Part shown: one piece after another, positions 1 to 8,135 of the stretch
How positions within the stretch are numbered: position 1 is the stretch's first letter
Layout of the letters: every line of letters starts with the position of its first letter
Assembly: GCF_901538355.1 (NCBI RefSeq)
Contig: NZ_LR593887.1
Coordinates: 62,001 to 126,000, forward strand
Origin: Tuwongella immobilis
GTDB lineage: Bacteria; Planctomycetota; Planctomycetia; Gemmatales; Gemmataceae
DNA length: 64,000 bases
Direction: 5' to 3'
Translations under genes and position numbers: made by a program
Notes under the pieces: generated by a model
Seen by the model: only the letters and a program-made list of their open reading frames with translations
The model's database searches: none
What the model was told of the DNA's origin: nothing

Positions 1-417
1 GTCGATGCCATCGAGTGGATTCACACCGGCTACCTGACCATGCCACCGCCTGAGCCTGCCGCATCGGGCATTGTCAGTTCGTTTTCGCTGCATCATCTCC
101 CCGATTTATGGAAGCCTGTGGCCTTGCTGCGGCTGCGCTCGTGGCTTGCACCCCATGGCCGATTGTGGCTGCACGATGTGATTGCCGAATCTGGCGATCC
201 CATCGAGATGCAATCCGCCGTCGCCGCATTCGTCGCCCGCCAGCACGCACTCGGCGGCGATTTCCTGCGCGAAGACGCCGAAGGCCATTTCCGCGACGAA
301 CATTCCACCTACGCCTGGATTCTGGAAGCGATGCTCACCACCGCCGGATTCCGAATCCTCTCCCGCGAGTTCGCCCAAGGCGTGATCGGCACCTACCGCT
401 GCGAACGGCTCGACTGA
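1..417 (+). CDS. SAM-dependent methyltransferase, C-terminal part (truncated by window edge)
   Basis: The reading frame is open from the first base and ends at TGA 415-417, so the N-terminus with the SAM-binding glycine motif lies outside the window. The visible 138 residues include an SFSLHHLPD stretch followed by LRSWLAPHGRLWLHDV. This is the post-II/post-III pattern of class I methyltransferases of the Methyltransf_11/25 type, where a conserved loop precedes the strand ending in DV. The C-terminal part (HSTYAWILEAMLTTAGFRI) fits the last helix and strand of the fold. The substrate cannot be told. An AT-rich palindrome follows the stop. The fold is fairly sure; the specific activity is not. 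Confidence 0.7.
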   Translation, partial: VDAIEWIHTGYLTMPPPEPAASGIVSSFSLHHLPDLWKPVALLRLRSWLAPHGRLWLHDVIAESGDPIEMQSAVAAFVARQHALGGDFLREDAEGHFRDEHSTYAWILEAMLTTAGFRILSREFAQGVIGTYRCERLD

Positions 418-433
418 ATCGGCGGGGGAGGGG

Positions 434-456
434 AACAATTCATCCGATGAATTGTT
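434..456. repeat. Perfect 11-bp inverted repeat, operator or terminator stem
   Basis: AACAATTCATC (434-444) and GATGAATTGTT (446-456) are perfect reverse complements around one central base. It lies 17 bp past the methyltransferase stop and about 22 bp upstream of the -35 box of the next gene. As RNA it would form a 10-bp AT-rich stem with a CCG loop but has no T-tract after it. As DNA it is a good-looking symmetric regulator site. Either role is inference. Confidence 0.5.
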
Positions 457-478
457 GCGAATCGAACTGCATGAATGC

Positions 479-507
479 TTGACGAAAATGGATGGCGTTC
501 TGATAAT
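479..507 (+). promoter_or_regulatory. Sigma-70-like promoter for the lipoprotein gene pair
   Basis: TTGACG (479-484) and GATAAT (502-507) are separated by 17 bp, and a T precedes the -10 box. Transcription would begin around 514, so the translation start at 542 fits and an upstream in-frame TTG at 452 does not. Confidence 0.6.
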
Positions 508-541
508 CAAGTGGATTCGCATCCAAAATCGGAGAACCCGT

Positions 542-1420
542 ATGCCCCGTCTCTGCCGATTCATCGTCACGTCCCTGGTGATGATGGTGTTTCTGACTGG
601 CTGCCGCGAAACGGTCAGCACCAATGTCGAAACGGTCGCACCACCACCTTCACCCGCAACTGAGCCGCCGAACGTGTCCGGCGCGGTGACCGCCGAAATC
701 GCCGATGCATGCATTTACATCGATCGATGTTTCAAACGACTCGAAGCGGAGCCTGAATCCGAATTGCCGAGCTTGCGCGTGGCATCGATCATCCAATCGG
801 CAGAACGCACCCTCCCGATTTTCTGGGGATTGGATCTTGCAAAAGTGCCTCCCGAATTGAAGCAGCGAATTGATGCGTATCCCGAAGCAATCGGCAAATG
901 GGTGGACCGCGTCAACGAAACGAAATCGAAGCAGGCACTTGAGGAGATTCAGAAGGTCGCCGACGCTCATTACACTTGGCGCGATCAGAATCAGGATCAG
1001 AAGTGGCAAGCCTACATCGAGCAAGATGAGAAGGTCATCAAAGAGATCCAGCAAGCCATGGCGCGGATTCAATCGGCCAAGGAACAAAAACTCGCGGAGA
1101 TCGTTCTGCTGGAACATCTGAAGCTGCTGAATCTGCACCGGACCAAGCAAGCGACCGCCTATCAAAAACAGGCGATCAAGCACTGCCATCAATTTGTAGA
1201 TTACTGCAATACTAATACGATTATCTCTGACGAAACGTTGTTTACCGAGTTTGCAAAGGCGGAGATCGAGAAGATTGACCCGACTATTCTCGGGTATCAC
1301 GCCCGGCGGATGTACGACATCGCTGTTGGAATGATGGAATCGAAACTCGGATACAAGAACAAAGCCAAATTCATGCTCGACCTTGCGGAGGCGGCTCGAT
1401 GGCCCTTAAGCGATTTATAA
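542..1420 (+). CDS. Predicted lipoprotein with helical body, unknown function
   Basis: The 292-residue protein starts with MPRLCRFIVTSLVMMVFLTGC, a lipoprotein signal with an LTGC lipobox, so it should be lipid-anchored in the envelope. The body after a short Pro-rich linker is rich in charged helices (Glu, Lys, Gln), with a long predicted coiled stretch around residues 125-190. No family is recognised. The start at 542 is chosen because it gives a complete signal peptide and sits about 28 nt after the predicted transcription start. The last 22 bases overlap the next gene, so the two are probably translationally coupled and work together. Confidence 0.75.
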   Translation: MPRLCRFIVTSLVMMVFLTGCRETVSTNVETVAPPPSPATEPPNVSGAVTAEIADACIYIDRCFKRLEAEPESELPSLRVASIIQSAERTLPIFWGLDLAKVPPELKQRIDAYPEAIGKWVDRVNETKSKQALEEIQKVADAHYTWRDQNQDQKWQAYIEQDEKVIKEIQQAMARIQSAKEQKLAEIVLLEHLKLLNLHRTKQATAYQKQAIKHCHQFVDYCNTNTIISDETLFTEFAKAEIEKIDPTILGYHARRMYDIAVGMMESKLGYKNKAKFMLDLAEAARWPLSDL

Positions 1421-2352
1421 TTGGCCTGATGCTGGCCTTTGTGCTGTGCTGGGTTCCCGGATGGGTGAGCGCGGTGAACGATCCCGTTCCGGTACCTGCG
1501 AACTCCGCAGCGATCACTGGCATTCGAGATGATCGCCAATTCGCGGACTTATACCGACGACGAAGCGACAGTACGCCAATTCCAACTTGGGCGAGCATTC
1601 CAAGTCTGGGGGGCAAATCCGCAAATGATGCGAACGTTCCGATCTATATTCCGAAATTCGATCAGTCCACCCTAAAGGATCTGGGGTTGATCGATACGAT
1701 GCTCGAAGCAATCGATGGAGAGATCCGCGCGGTATCGAAAATGGTTCCGCATCGTCGAAACTCCAATTCATTGGCGGGGCGGCGGAGTAGTCAGTTTTTG
1801 AAAACCATGGCCCGGCGGCTGCACGGAGCAGCGGTTCTCTGGAATGCCACGGATGTATTCCTGAATGGTGCGACTCCGGACATTGAGATGGCGGGGGTTC
1901 CGCTGTTACAAATCGGTGGAGCAGCAATTGGTGGAGCGATTGTCACGAGCGGGCTCTTTACCGCGGCGTACCTCTTCGGGACGGCTGGGACCGGGGTGGC
2001 GATCTCATCGCTCAGCGGGGCAGCTGCGACGAATGCAACCCTGGCTTGGCTGGGAGGTGGGACGATCGCGGCTGGTGGCGGCGGGATGGTCGCTGGAACT
2101 GCCTTGGTCGCAACCGGAGTCGGGATCGCCGTGATTGGCGCGACGTTGGCTGCAAAGCCGGTCTGGAACTATTTCGATCGACGCGAGCAGAACTCGATCA
2201 ATCACTTTGTCGAGCAAGCGTTAGCGAAATCGGAGTTGCTGGATTTTGAAGGCGGACTGGGGCACCAATTGTTCCGGGAACGCGCCGAAATCCAACGGTT
2301 GCTGGAACAGAAACAACGCGAATTGGCGACACTGCAACCACCCGCAAAGTAG
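1399..2352 (+). CDS. Secreted protein with long glycine/alanine-rich hydrophobic segment, unknown
   Basis: The 317-residue product begins with a signal sequence (residues 1-25, ending VSA). Residues about 165-255 form one or more Gly/Ala-rich hydrophobic stretches with glycine-zipper spacing. A charged, Gln/Glu-rich helical C-terminus follows. The pattern is that of a membrane-inserting segment delivered from the periplasmic side; colicin-like or pore-forming proteins and glycine-zipper outer-membrane proteins look similar, but no family is recognised. The gene overlaps the upstream lipoprotein gene by 22 bp, which suggests a lipoprotein/partner pair. Confidence 0.7.
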   Translation: MALKRFIIGLMLAFVLCWVPGWVSAVNDPVPVPANSAAITGIRDDRQFADLYRRRSDSTPIPTWASIPSLGGKSANDANVPIYIPKFDQSTLKDLGLIDTMLEAIDGEIRAVSKMVPHRRNSNSLAGRRSSQFLKTMARRLHGAAVLWNATDVFLNGATPDIEMAGVPLLQIGGAAIGGAIVTSGLFTAAYLFGTAGTGVAISSLSGAAATNATLAWLGGGTIAAGGGGMVAGTALVATGVGIAVIGATLAAKPVWNYFDRREQNSINHFVEQALAKSELLDFEGGLGHQLFRERAEIQRLLEQKQRELATLQPPAK

Positions 2353-2370
2353 ATCGGTCGATCGTCGGAG

Positions 2371-2412
2371 AACACATCCCCTTGGCTGAGGTTGCTTGGC
2401 CGAGGGGGTGTT
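2371..2412. terminator. Hairpin between convergent genes
   Basis: AACACATCCCCTTGGC (2371-2386) pairs with GCCGAGGGGGTGTT (2399-2412), allowing a 2-nt bulge and one G-U pair. It sits between two converging genes (ends 2352 and 2433), so it may end transcription in both directions. There is no clear T-tract. Confidence 0.5.
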
Positions 2413-2432
2413 GTCGGCGATTGGATGCGGGA

Positions 2433-2981
2433 TTACTCGTCGTCGTTGTCATCGTTGTCGAAGACTTCGGTTTCCATGGATCGGGCTTTGGCGCGGAGCG
2501 ATCGCGATTTCAGGAACAGGAACGCGGCACGAGCGAAGGCAATCATTCCGACGCTAGTTCCCACCACACCCACACCGAACCCTTTGATATTGCGATCCAC
2601 CGCACCGCCAATCACCAGCACCACACCCACACCGAAGAGCGGGGCACCGAATTTGAGTGCCGATTTCGCGCGAGCAATGCAATCGGTTGCTGCGGCACCG
2701 GGAGCTTGTTCGACGCAATCGGCAATGAGTTCTCGAACCCCGCGAAGCTCCCGTCGAGTCACATTGAATGGATGGGTGGTTTTCTTCCCCACAATCAGAA
2801 GGAAAGGCAGACTTCGGAGAAAACTCGGGAGGATGATTCGAGTGTTGACTTCGTCCGCCGAAATCCGCGTGACCACCACTTCGTCTTGATCCAAGAGCAC
2901 CAATCCGGACTGGACTCGCTTCAGCGTCCAGATTTCGTCCTGGTAATGATCGCCCGCGTAGGTCAATTCCACCCGACTCAT
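2433..2981 (-). CDS. Small membrane protein with acidic tail, tandem paralogue A
   Basis: This 182-residue protein begins MSRVELTYAGDHYQDEIWTL, and an N-terminal soluble part of about 105 residues is followed by two hydrophobic segments (about 115-135 and 137-158). The last residues are Asp/Glu-rich (DNDDNDDE). It is clearly homologous along its whole length to the next gene upstream (3042-3575), with the same MSRVELTYAG start, VVVTRI motif and acidic end. I do not recognise the family. Four Cys/charged positions between the halves are shared. Likely an integral membrane protein with the soluble part in the cytoplasm. Confidence 0.75.
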   Translation of the reverse strand: MSRVELTYAGDHYQDEIWTLKRVQSGLVLLDQDEVVVTRISADEVNTRIILPSFLRSLPFLLIVGKKTTHPFNVTRRELRGVRELIADCVEQAPGAAATDCIARAKSALKFGAPLFGVGVVLVIGGAVDRNIKGFGVGVVGTSVGMIAFARAAFLFLKSRSLRAKARSMETEVFDNDDNDDE

Positions 2982-3041
2982 GATGGCACTCCCCGACCGA
3001 TGACCGAGTCACGATGTTGCAAGGATTGTTGATCCGAAGGA

Positions 3042-3575
3042 TTATTCTTCGTCGGTGTCGTCATCGTCGTCGTTGGATTGGGCTTTGGCGCGGAGGGCTT
3101 GCGCTCGGAAGTAGAAGATCGCAGCGCGGGCGAACTGGATCAGGCCGAAGAGAACGCCCATGATCCCGGCAATCAGCGCGCGTTGGCTGCCACTCAGACC
3201 GGCGACGAACAACAGGATGCCAAAGCCGAAGAACGGGCCACCGTATTTGAGCGTGTTTTTGGCTCGGGAAATGCACTCCTCGGCAGCTCCTTCGGGGGCT
3301 TGCTCAATGCAGTCTTTGATCATCGCCTTCACGTCACGGGCTTCGGCGCGGGTCGCTTTGAACATGTGGCCGCGTTTCTTTCCCATGATGGTCAGGAACG
3401 GTGTGCTTTCCAGAAAGCTGGGCAGTTCGATGCGCGAGCTGGCTTCGGCGGCCGGAATCCGCGTGACCACCACACCTTCATGATCCAAAAGCACCAACCC
3501 CGAACGGACCCGCTTCAGCGTCCAGACTTCGTCCTTGTACTTTTCGCCTGCGTAGGTCAATTCCACCCGGCTCAT
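3042..3575 (-). CDS. Small membrane protein with acidic tail, tandem paralogue B
   Basis: This 177-residue paralogue of the gene at 2433-2981 begins MSRVELTYAGEKYKDEVWTL. It shares the TLKRV.SGLVLLD and VVVTRI blocks, the EQAP..AA..CI.RAK motif, two C-terminal hydrophobic segments and a terminal DDDDDTDEE acidic tail. The two genes are 60 bp apart in the same direction, so they arose by tandem duplication and are probably co-transcribed with this copy first. Function is unknown. Confidence 0.75.
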   Translation of the reverse strand: MSRVELTYAGEKYKDEVWTLKRVRSGLVLLDHEGVVVTRIPAAEASSRIELPSFLESTPFLTIMGKKRGHMFKATRAEARDVKAMIKDCIEQAPEGAAEECISRAKNTLKYGGPFFGFGILLFVAGLSGSQRALIAGIMGVLFGLIQFARAAIFYFRAQALRAKAQSNDDDDDTDEE

Positions 3576-3674
3576 GATGCCACTCCTGACCGATGATCGA
3601 GAATCAATCCGATTACGATGTTTTATCGATATGGTTGTCTCGTCAAGTCAGATGTCAAGGAACAAAATGAGAAT

Positions 3675-3701
3675 CCCGCCGGCTCAACATGCCATGGCGG
3701 G
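3675..3701 (-). terminator. Terminator-like hairpin after the HxlR regulator gene
   Basis: CCCGCC (3675-3680) and GGCGGG (3696-3701) form a 6-bp GC stem. Read on the minus strand it is followed by GATTCTCATTTTGTT, a moderately T-rich run. It lies 45 bp after the 3' end of the regulator gene (3746). Confidence 0.4.
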
Positions 3702-3745
3702 GAGGGGGCGGCCGATCGGAATGTTCCAATCGCGATGATGGGGCG

Positions 3746-4135
3746 TTAATTTGCGGGTGGGAGGATAGGCGGGACGGTGGTCGAAATGGCGGGGCGAGAC
3801 GGGGCCATGCGGGCTTCGGTGCCAGGGAGGTATTTCAGCCCCCATTGCATGATGGAGTCCAAGATCGGCAGCAGCGTTTTGCCGCGTTCCGTGAGTCGAT
3901 ACGCCTCGCGTCCCGAATGCGTCTCGCTGGGGAACTTTTCGATTAGGCCGTGTTCCGTGAGTCGGGTCAGGCGATCGCTCAGGATATTGGTGGCGATCCG
4001 CTCCGGGGAAGCGGCGAACTCCTTGAACAGCGATTTGCCACAGACGAGATCCCGAATAATCAGCAGCGTCCAACGATCGCCGAATAAATCCAGAGCACAA
4101 GCGATGGGACAGGGGGAACGGCGGCGTTCGCTCAT
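3746..4135 (-). CDS. HxlR-family winged-helix transcriptional regulator
   Basis: The 129-residue protein starts MSERRRSPCPIACALDLFGD and shows the HxlR (DUF24) signature: CPIACALDLFGDRWTLLIIRDL, the recognition-helix region SPERIATNILSDRLTRLTEHGLI, and the wing with YRLTERGKTLLPIL. The family binds DNA as a dimer; several members sense electrophiles or oxidants through an N-terminal Cys, and a Cys is present at residue 9 (SPCPIA). The start at 4135 is chosen because the family normally starts a few residues before the CPI motif. It is transcribed away from an iron-sulfur protein gene, with palindromes in the shared 100-bp gap, so it probably controls that gene and itself. Confidence 0.9.
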   Translation of the reverse strand: MSERRRSPCPIACALDLFGDRWTLLIIRDLVCGKSLFKEFAASPERIATNILSDRLTRLTEHGLIEKFPSETHSGREAYRLTERGKTLLPILDSIMQWGLKYLPGTEARMAPSRPAISTTVPPILPPAN

Positions 4136-4151
4136 GGCGTGGCCTTTCTCA

Positions 4152-4206
4152 TTGACAGCGGGTGCGATCCTTGCATAATGCAATCATATCGCTTGCGTTT
4201 TGCAAG
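4152..4206 (+). promoter_or_regulatory. Promoter with two palindromic operator candidates, HxlR/QueG-like divergon
   Basis: A plus-strand promoter is visible: TTGACA (4152-4157), 16 bp, CATAAT (4174-4179). A perfect palindrome TTGCATAATGCAA (4171-4183) covers the -10 box, and a second inverted repeat CTTGCGTTTTGCAAG (4192-4206) follows, sharing the TTGC/GCAA half-site. A dimeric repressor bound there would block RNA polymerase. The neighbouring HxlR protein is the obvious candidate; its binding is inference. Confidence 0.65.
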
Positions 4207-4235
4207 TGAGTTTCTCCAGTGGAGCGCCTCACCTC

Positions 4236-5567
4236 ATGAAATTGGAACACCACCCTACCGTATTGGAACTGCGCCGTCGGGAGAAGGGGACAACTCCGGA
4301 GCGCATCTCGGCGGCGGAGCTTCGGGAGTTCGCTTTGCGGGCTGGTGCGGATGATGCGGGGGTGATTGGCATCGATCGGCCCGAAATTGCCGATCAGCGG
4401 GACGAGATTTTGCATGCCTTTCCGAAGACGCGAGCGCTGGTGAGTTTGGTCTGCCGGATGCATCGTGAGCCGATTCGTTCGCCCAAGCGATCGATTGCGA
4501 ATCTGGAATTTCATCAATCGACAGATCATGTCAATGAAGTCGCCCGCACGTTGGTGCAATTGCTCGAAACGCGGGGAATTCGCTCGCTCAATCCGCCATC
4601 GGGATTTCCGATGGAGATGACCGAGTACCCCGGCAAAATCTGGGTCGTCTCGCACAAACCAGTCGCGGTGGCGGCGGGCATGGGACAGATGGGCATCCAT
4701 CGCAACGTGATTCATCCGCGATTCGGCAACTTCATTCTGCTGGGGACGGTGTTGGTGGCAGCCGAAATCGACGAGGAGCAGCAGGGGCGGGCGATTGATT
4801 TCAACCCGTGCCTGGGATGCAAATTGTGTGTGGCCGCCTGTCCGGTCGGGGCGATCAAACCGGATGGTCAGTTTGATCCCAGTGCGTGTCTGACGCACAA
4901 CTACCGCGAATTTATGGGTGGGTTTCTCGATTTCAGCAACCATGCACGCGGCAAGCACGATGCATCGGGCGATGCGGATCGCTGGGCGGATACCGAGACG
5001 GCATCGATGTGGCAGAGCCTGAGTTTCGGTGCGAATTACAAGGCAGCGTATTGCCTGGCGGTCTGTCCGGCGGGGGAAGAGGTCATCTCACCGTATTTGG
5101 ACAATCCGAAGGAATTTCGAGATGCCACCCTTCGGCCACTGGTCGAAAAGACCGAGACCATCTATGTGGTTCCACAATCCGATGCGGAGACATATGTGCA
5201 ACGACGATTCCCGCACAAGCGCATTCAGCGGGTGCCCGGAGTGCGACCGCGGACGATTGCCGGGTTCCTGCGTGGGATGTCAATCGTCTTCCAGTCGGGG
5301 AAGTCGGCAGGGTTGGATGCGGTGTACCACTTCCAATTCCATGGAGCCGAAACCGCCGAGGCGACGGTGACGATCCGCAATCAACGCATCACGATTGAAT
5401 CGGGGCTGATCGGCACGCCGACCATCCGAATCGTCGCCGATGCTCAAACCTGGATCGGATTTCTTCGCAAAGAGCGATCCATCGTCTGGGCGATGATTCG
5501 ACGAAAAGTTCGAGTCACGGGCTCGCTCCGATGGTTGTTGGCATTCGGAAAATGCTTCCCATCGTAA
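4236..5567 (+). CDS. QueG-like 4Fe-4S oxidoreductase with C-terminal SCP2-like domain
   Basis: The 443-residue protein has an N-terminal region resembling epoxyqueuosine reductase QueG (residues about 25-180, with the GQMGIHRNVIHPRFGN segment typical of the cobalamin/FeS reductase fold). A ferredoxin-type Cys motif follows at C192, C195, C198 and C202, with further Cys at C218, C273 and C277, enough for two [4Fe-4S] clusters. Residues about 325-443 look like an SCP2 sterol-carrier domain, which QueG lacks. I therefore do not call it QueG; a reductase acting on a lipid-like or hydrophobic substrate is possible. The start at 4236 (ATG, GGAG about 12 nt upstream) is preferred to a TTG at 4200 that lies inside the operator. 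Confidence 0.75.
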   Translation: MKLEHHPTVLELRRREKGTTPERISAAELREFALRAGADDAGVIGIDRPEIADQRDEILHAFPKTRALVSLVCRMHREPIRSPKRSIANLEFHQSTDHVNEVARTLVQLLETRGIRSLNPPSGFPMEMTEYPGKIWVVSHKPVAVAAGMGQMGIHRNVIHPRFGNFILLGTVLVAAEIDEEQQGRAIDFNPCLGCKLCVAACPVGAIKPDGQFDPSACLTHNYREFMGGFLDFSNHARGKHDASGDADRWADTETASMWQSLSFGANYKAAYCLAVCPAGEEVISPYLDNPKEFRDATLRPLVEKTETIYVVPQSDAETYVQRRFPHKRIQRVPGVRPRTIAGFLRGMSIVFQSGKSAGLDAVYHFQFHGAETAEATVTIRNQRITIESGLIGTPTIRIVADAQTWIGFLRKERSIVWAMIRRKVRVTGSLRWLLAFGKCFPS

Positions 5568-5914
5568 TCATCGACCAAGTCAATGGGCGACTTGAGCGAT
5601 TGTGCCGATTGTTGGGAATCTGCGATTCGCGGGGGCGATTTGACAGCGTGAGCAGCGATTTTGCATATTGGATATGTGGGTCGGAAATTCTGAAAAGACA
5701 GTTGGGTTGACAACGAGGCCGCGAATGTTGCAAATTTGTGGAAGCGTGTGAGATTCGCAGAATCATTTTCATGCGAATTCTCGGGAAAATCGGTCGATTT
5801 TCTCCCTATCCCGCACTTGATCGTGCTGGACCCGTTGACGAGTCTGACTAAGAATTACAAAGTCGTAATGTTTCGTGTCGAGTTGCCCCACCCACAAACC
5901 GTCGAAGGTTGCAC
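5568..5914. other. Intergenic region upstream of the exporter operon
   Basis: No gene is seen in these 347 bp. The base composition is AT-richer than the flanking genes. TTGACA occurs at 5706-5711 but no good -10 box lies 16-18 bp after it. TTGACG near 5840 is followed 15 bp later by TACAAA, a weak promoter candidate for the exporter genes. Nothing else was recognised. Confidence 0.4.
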
Positions 5915-8107
5915 ATGGATTCGGTTGCCCTCCTTGCCCGGTTGTGTCGTGTCTTGGAACTTCCGGTTCGAGAAGCGGATCTCGAACGCATTTGGCAACG
6001 GACGTTCCCCACGGCGGATGTGACAGAACAAAATTGGGCCGATCGCTTGAATGCGGCGGGCCGTGCGTTGGGGTTCCGGGTGTCGCCGATTCGGCTGCCG
6101 CTGGCCGACGCCGTCCGCGAAGCTGCCCCGGCATTCCCGCTCATCACCCGCATCAGCACCGAAGAGGGGCCGGATTGGTTGGTGTTGTTGGAAGGATTCG
6201 GGGGGACTGTCGAAGTCATCCGCTCCCGAAGTCCGCAAGAGCGTGAGACAATCTCGGTCAACGAACTAACCGCACTGGTTGGGCCGGGATTCGCCACCGC
6301 GCCGCTACTCTGGCAGATGGCCATTCCCAGCCAGCCGATGGACAATCTGCGATCGGCCAATCTCGACAGCCATGAGTCGGGGTACGCCGGCGAAGATGTG
6401 CAAGAGCAATCGGCTCATCATGTGATCGAACAATACGATCCCGAACATTCCAATCATCATGCGCACGGGAACGACCATCATGGCGAGCCTCGTCCGCTGA
6501 GCCGAATCTGGCAACTGTTGCGATTGGAGATGGGCGACATCTTCCGCATCGTGCTATTTGCGGTGGGCGTGGGCATTCTCTCGCTGGCGACACCGATTGC
6601 CATTGAAGCGTTGGTCAACACGGTCGCCAACGGTGTGGTGCTGCAACCGGTGATTGTGCTGTCGCTGGTCCTCCTGGGCTGCTTGATGCTGGCCGGGATG
6701 TTGCGATTGTTGCAGGTGTACATTATCGAATGTATCCAGAGGCGATTGTTCATCCGCGTTGCCGGGGATTTCGCCCAGCGATTTCCTCGCGTGCGACTGG
6801 AAGTGTACGAAACCAGTTTCGGCCCCGACTTGGCCAACCGCTTCTTTGATGTGGTCAAGGTGCAGAAGGCGGTTGCCACGCTGTTGCTCGATGGCGTCGC
6901 CATTGTCGTGGCCACCGTCGTGGGGATGAGCGTACTCGCGTTCTATCACCCGTATCTGATCGGCTTCGATATCGCGCTGTTGGTCGGGCTAGGCTTCTTG
7001 ATCTTCGTGTTGGGGCGCGGCGGGATTCGGACTGGCATCGCCGAATCGCAGATCAAGTACGACCTCGCCGCGTGGTTGGAAGAACCCGCGCGATTGCCCC
7101 GAAGCTTCAAGACTGGTCACGGGGAAAATCTGGCGGTGGTTCGAGCAAACGAATTGGCCCATGCGTATGTGCGGGCCCGTCGCCGTCACTTTGCGATTAT
7201 CTTCCGACAAACGTGGTTCGCCATTGGCCTGCAAGTGGTGACCAGCTCCACGCTATTGGGATTGGGCGGCTATCTGGTCATCATCCAAGAATTGACCATG
7301 GGCCAACTCATCGCGGCGGAGTTGATTATTTCGCTAATCGTTAGTTCGTTCAATAAGTTGGGCAAATATCTGGAGACGTTCTACGATCTCTGCGTTGGGG
7401 TCGAGAAGCTGGGGCATATTATTGACCTGCCGGTCGAGAACAAAGGCGGGCGATTGCTGCCGATGACGAGCATGGGCCTGGAAGTGCAAGCCGTCGATTT
7501 GGAAACCCGCCGTCATCAGCATTGGACGTTTCGTGTGAAGTCGAACGAGCGTCTGGCGATCGAGATGCCCGATGGGGTGCAGCCGCTCGGCGATTGGGTC
7601 ATCGGTTGGCGATTGCACCGACATGGGAAGCTGCTCTTGGACGGCATCGACATGCAAGATCTCGATCCGTTCTCGGTTCGCACGCAGGTTGCGGTGGTGG
7701 GCAATGACAGTCCGGTGGCCGGGACCGTGGAAGAGAATCTGCGGTTGGGCGGTGTCGAGGCGACCGAAGAAGAACTGCTGGCCGCGTTGCGAGCGGTGGG
7801 GCTGGGCGAGCGATTCGGGAATTCGAGTGAGAATTTGAATATGCAGTTGGTTCCGGCGAGTAATCGCTTGAATCCGGATGAGTATACTTTGTTACAATTG
7901 GCGCGTGCGTTGGTGTCGCGTCCCCGATTGTTGGTGATCGATGGTGCGCTGGACCGAATTGCGCCGCGAGCCGCCGCCTTGGTGCGCGGATTGCTGTGCG
8001 ATCGCAAGGCACCCTGGACGCTGATTCTGATTACCGCACGCCCCGAGTTGGCCTCGTGGTGTGATCGCAAACTCGTGGTGGATGCGTCAACTTCGGTGGA
8101 GGGATGA
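5915..8107 (+). CDS. ABC exporter-like protein with degenerate peptidase and nucleotide-binding domains
   Basis: The 730-residue protein has the layout of a type I secretion ABC exporter. It has an N-terminal domain like the C39 peptidase-like domain (1-130) without a catalytic Cys in place. A His-rich linker follows (168-192). The membrane domain (about 205-500) has hydrophobic spans near 208-232, 244-265, 322-343, 347-366, 430-455 and 464-478. The nucleotide-binding domain (515-730) is degraded. Where Walker A should be (about 547-560) the sequence is LAIEMPDGVQPLGD. The Q-loop Gln is Asn597. The LSGGQ region reads RLNPDEYT (651-658). Walker B is RLLVIDG with Gly instead of the catalytic Glu. 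The H-loop reads TARP with Ala for His. It should not hydrolyse ATP. Start: ATG 5915 with AAGG upstream. HlyD- and TolC-like genes follow. Confidence 0.85.
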   Translation: MDSVALLARLCRVLELPVREADLERIWQRTFPTADVTEQNWADRLNAAGRALGFRVSPIRLPLADAVREAAPAFPLITRISTEEGPDWLVLLEGFGGTVEVIRSRSPQERETISVNELTALVGPGFATAPLLWQMAIPSQPMDNLRSANLDSHESGYAGEDVQEQSAHHVIEQYDPEHSNHHAHGNDHHGEPRPLSRIWQLLRLEMGDIFRIVLFAVGVGILSLATPIAIEALVNTVANGVVLQPVIVLSLVLLGCLMLAGMLRLLQVYIIECIQRRLFIRVAGDFAQRFPRVRLEVYETSFGPDLANRFFDVVKVQKAVATLLLDGVAIVVATVVGMSVLAFYHPYLIGFDIALLVGLGFLIFVLGRGGIRTGIAESQIKYDLAAWLEEPARLPRSFKTGHGENLAVVRANELAHAYVRARRRHFAIIFRQTWFAIGLQVVTSSTLLGLGGYLVIIQELTMGQLIAAELIISLIVSSFNKLGKYLETFYDLCVGVEKLGHIIDLPVENKGGRLLPMTSMGLEVQAVDLETRRHQHWTFRVKSNERLAIEMPDGVQPLGDWVIGWRLHRHGKLLLDGIDMQDLDPFSVRTQVAVVGNDSPVAGTVEENLRLGGVEATEEELLAALRAVGLGERFGNSSENLNMQLVPASNRLNPDEYTLLQLARALVSRPRLLVIDGALDRIAPRAAALVRGLLCDRKAPWTLILITARPELASWCDRKLVVDASTSVEG

Positions 8108-8135
8108 GTCGTTAACCCGACAGTCATCAAAACGC

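Noticed and set aside
4236-5567. Calling the iron-sulfur protein QueG (epoxyqueuosine reductase)
   Set aside because: The Cys motifs fit, but the C-terminal SCP2-like domain and lack of queuosine context argue for a different substrate.
5915-8107. Calling the ABC exporter a pseudogene
   Set aside because: The frame is intact over 730 codons, the membrane domain looks normal and the operon is compact, so loss of the ATPase motifs looks like a functional change.
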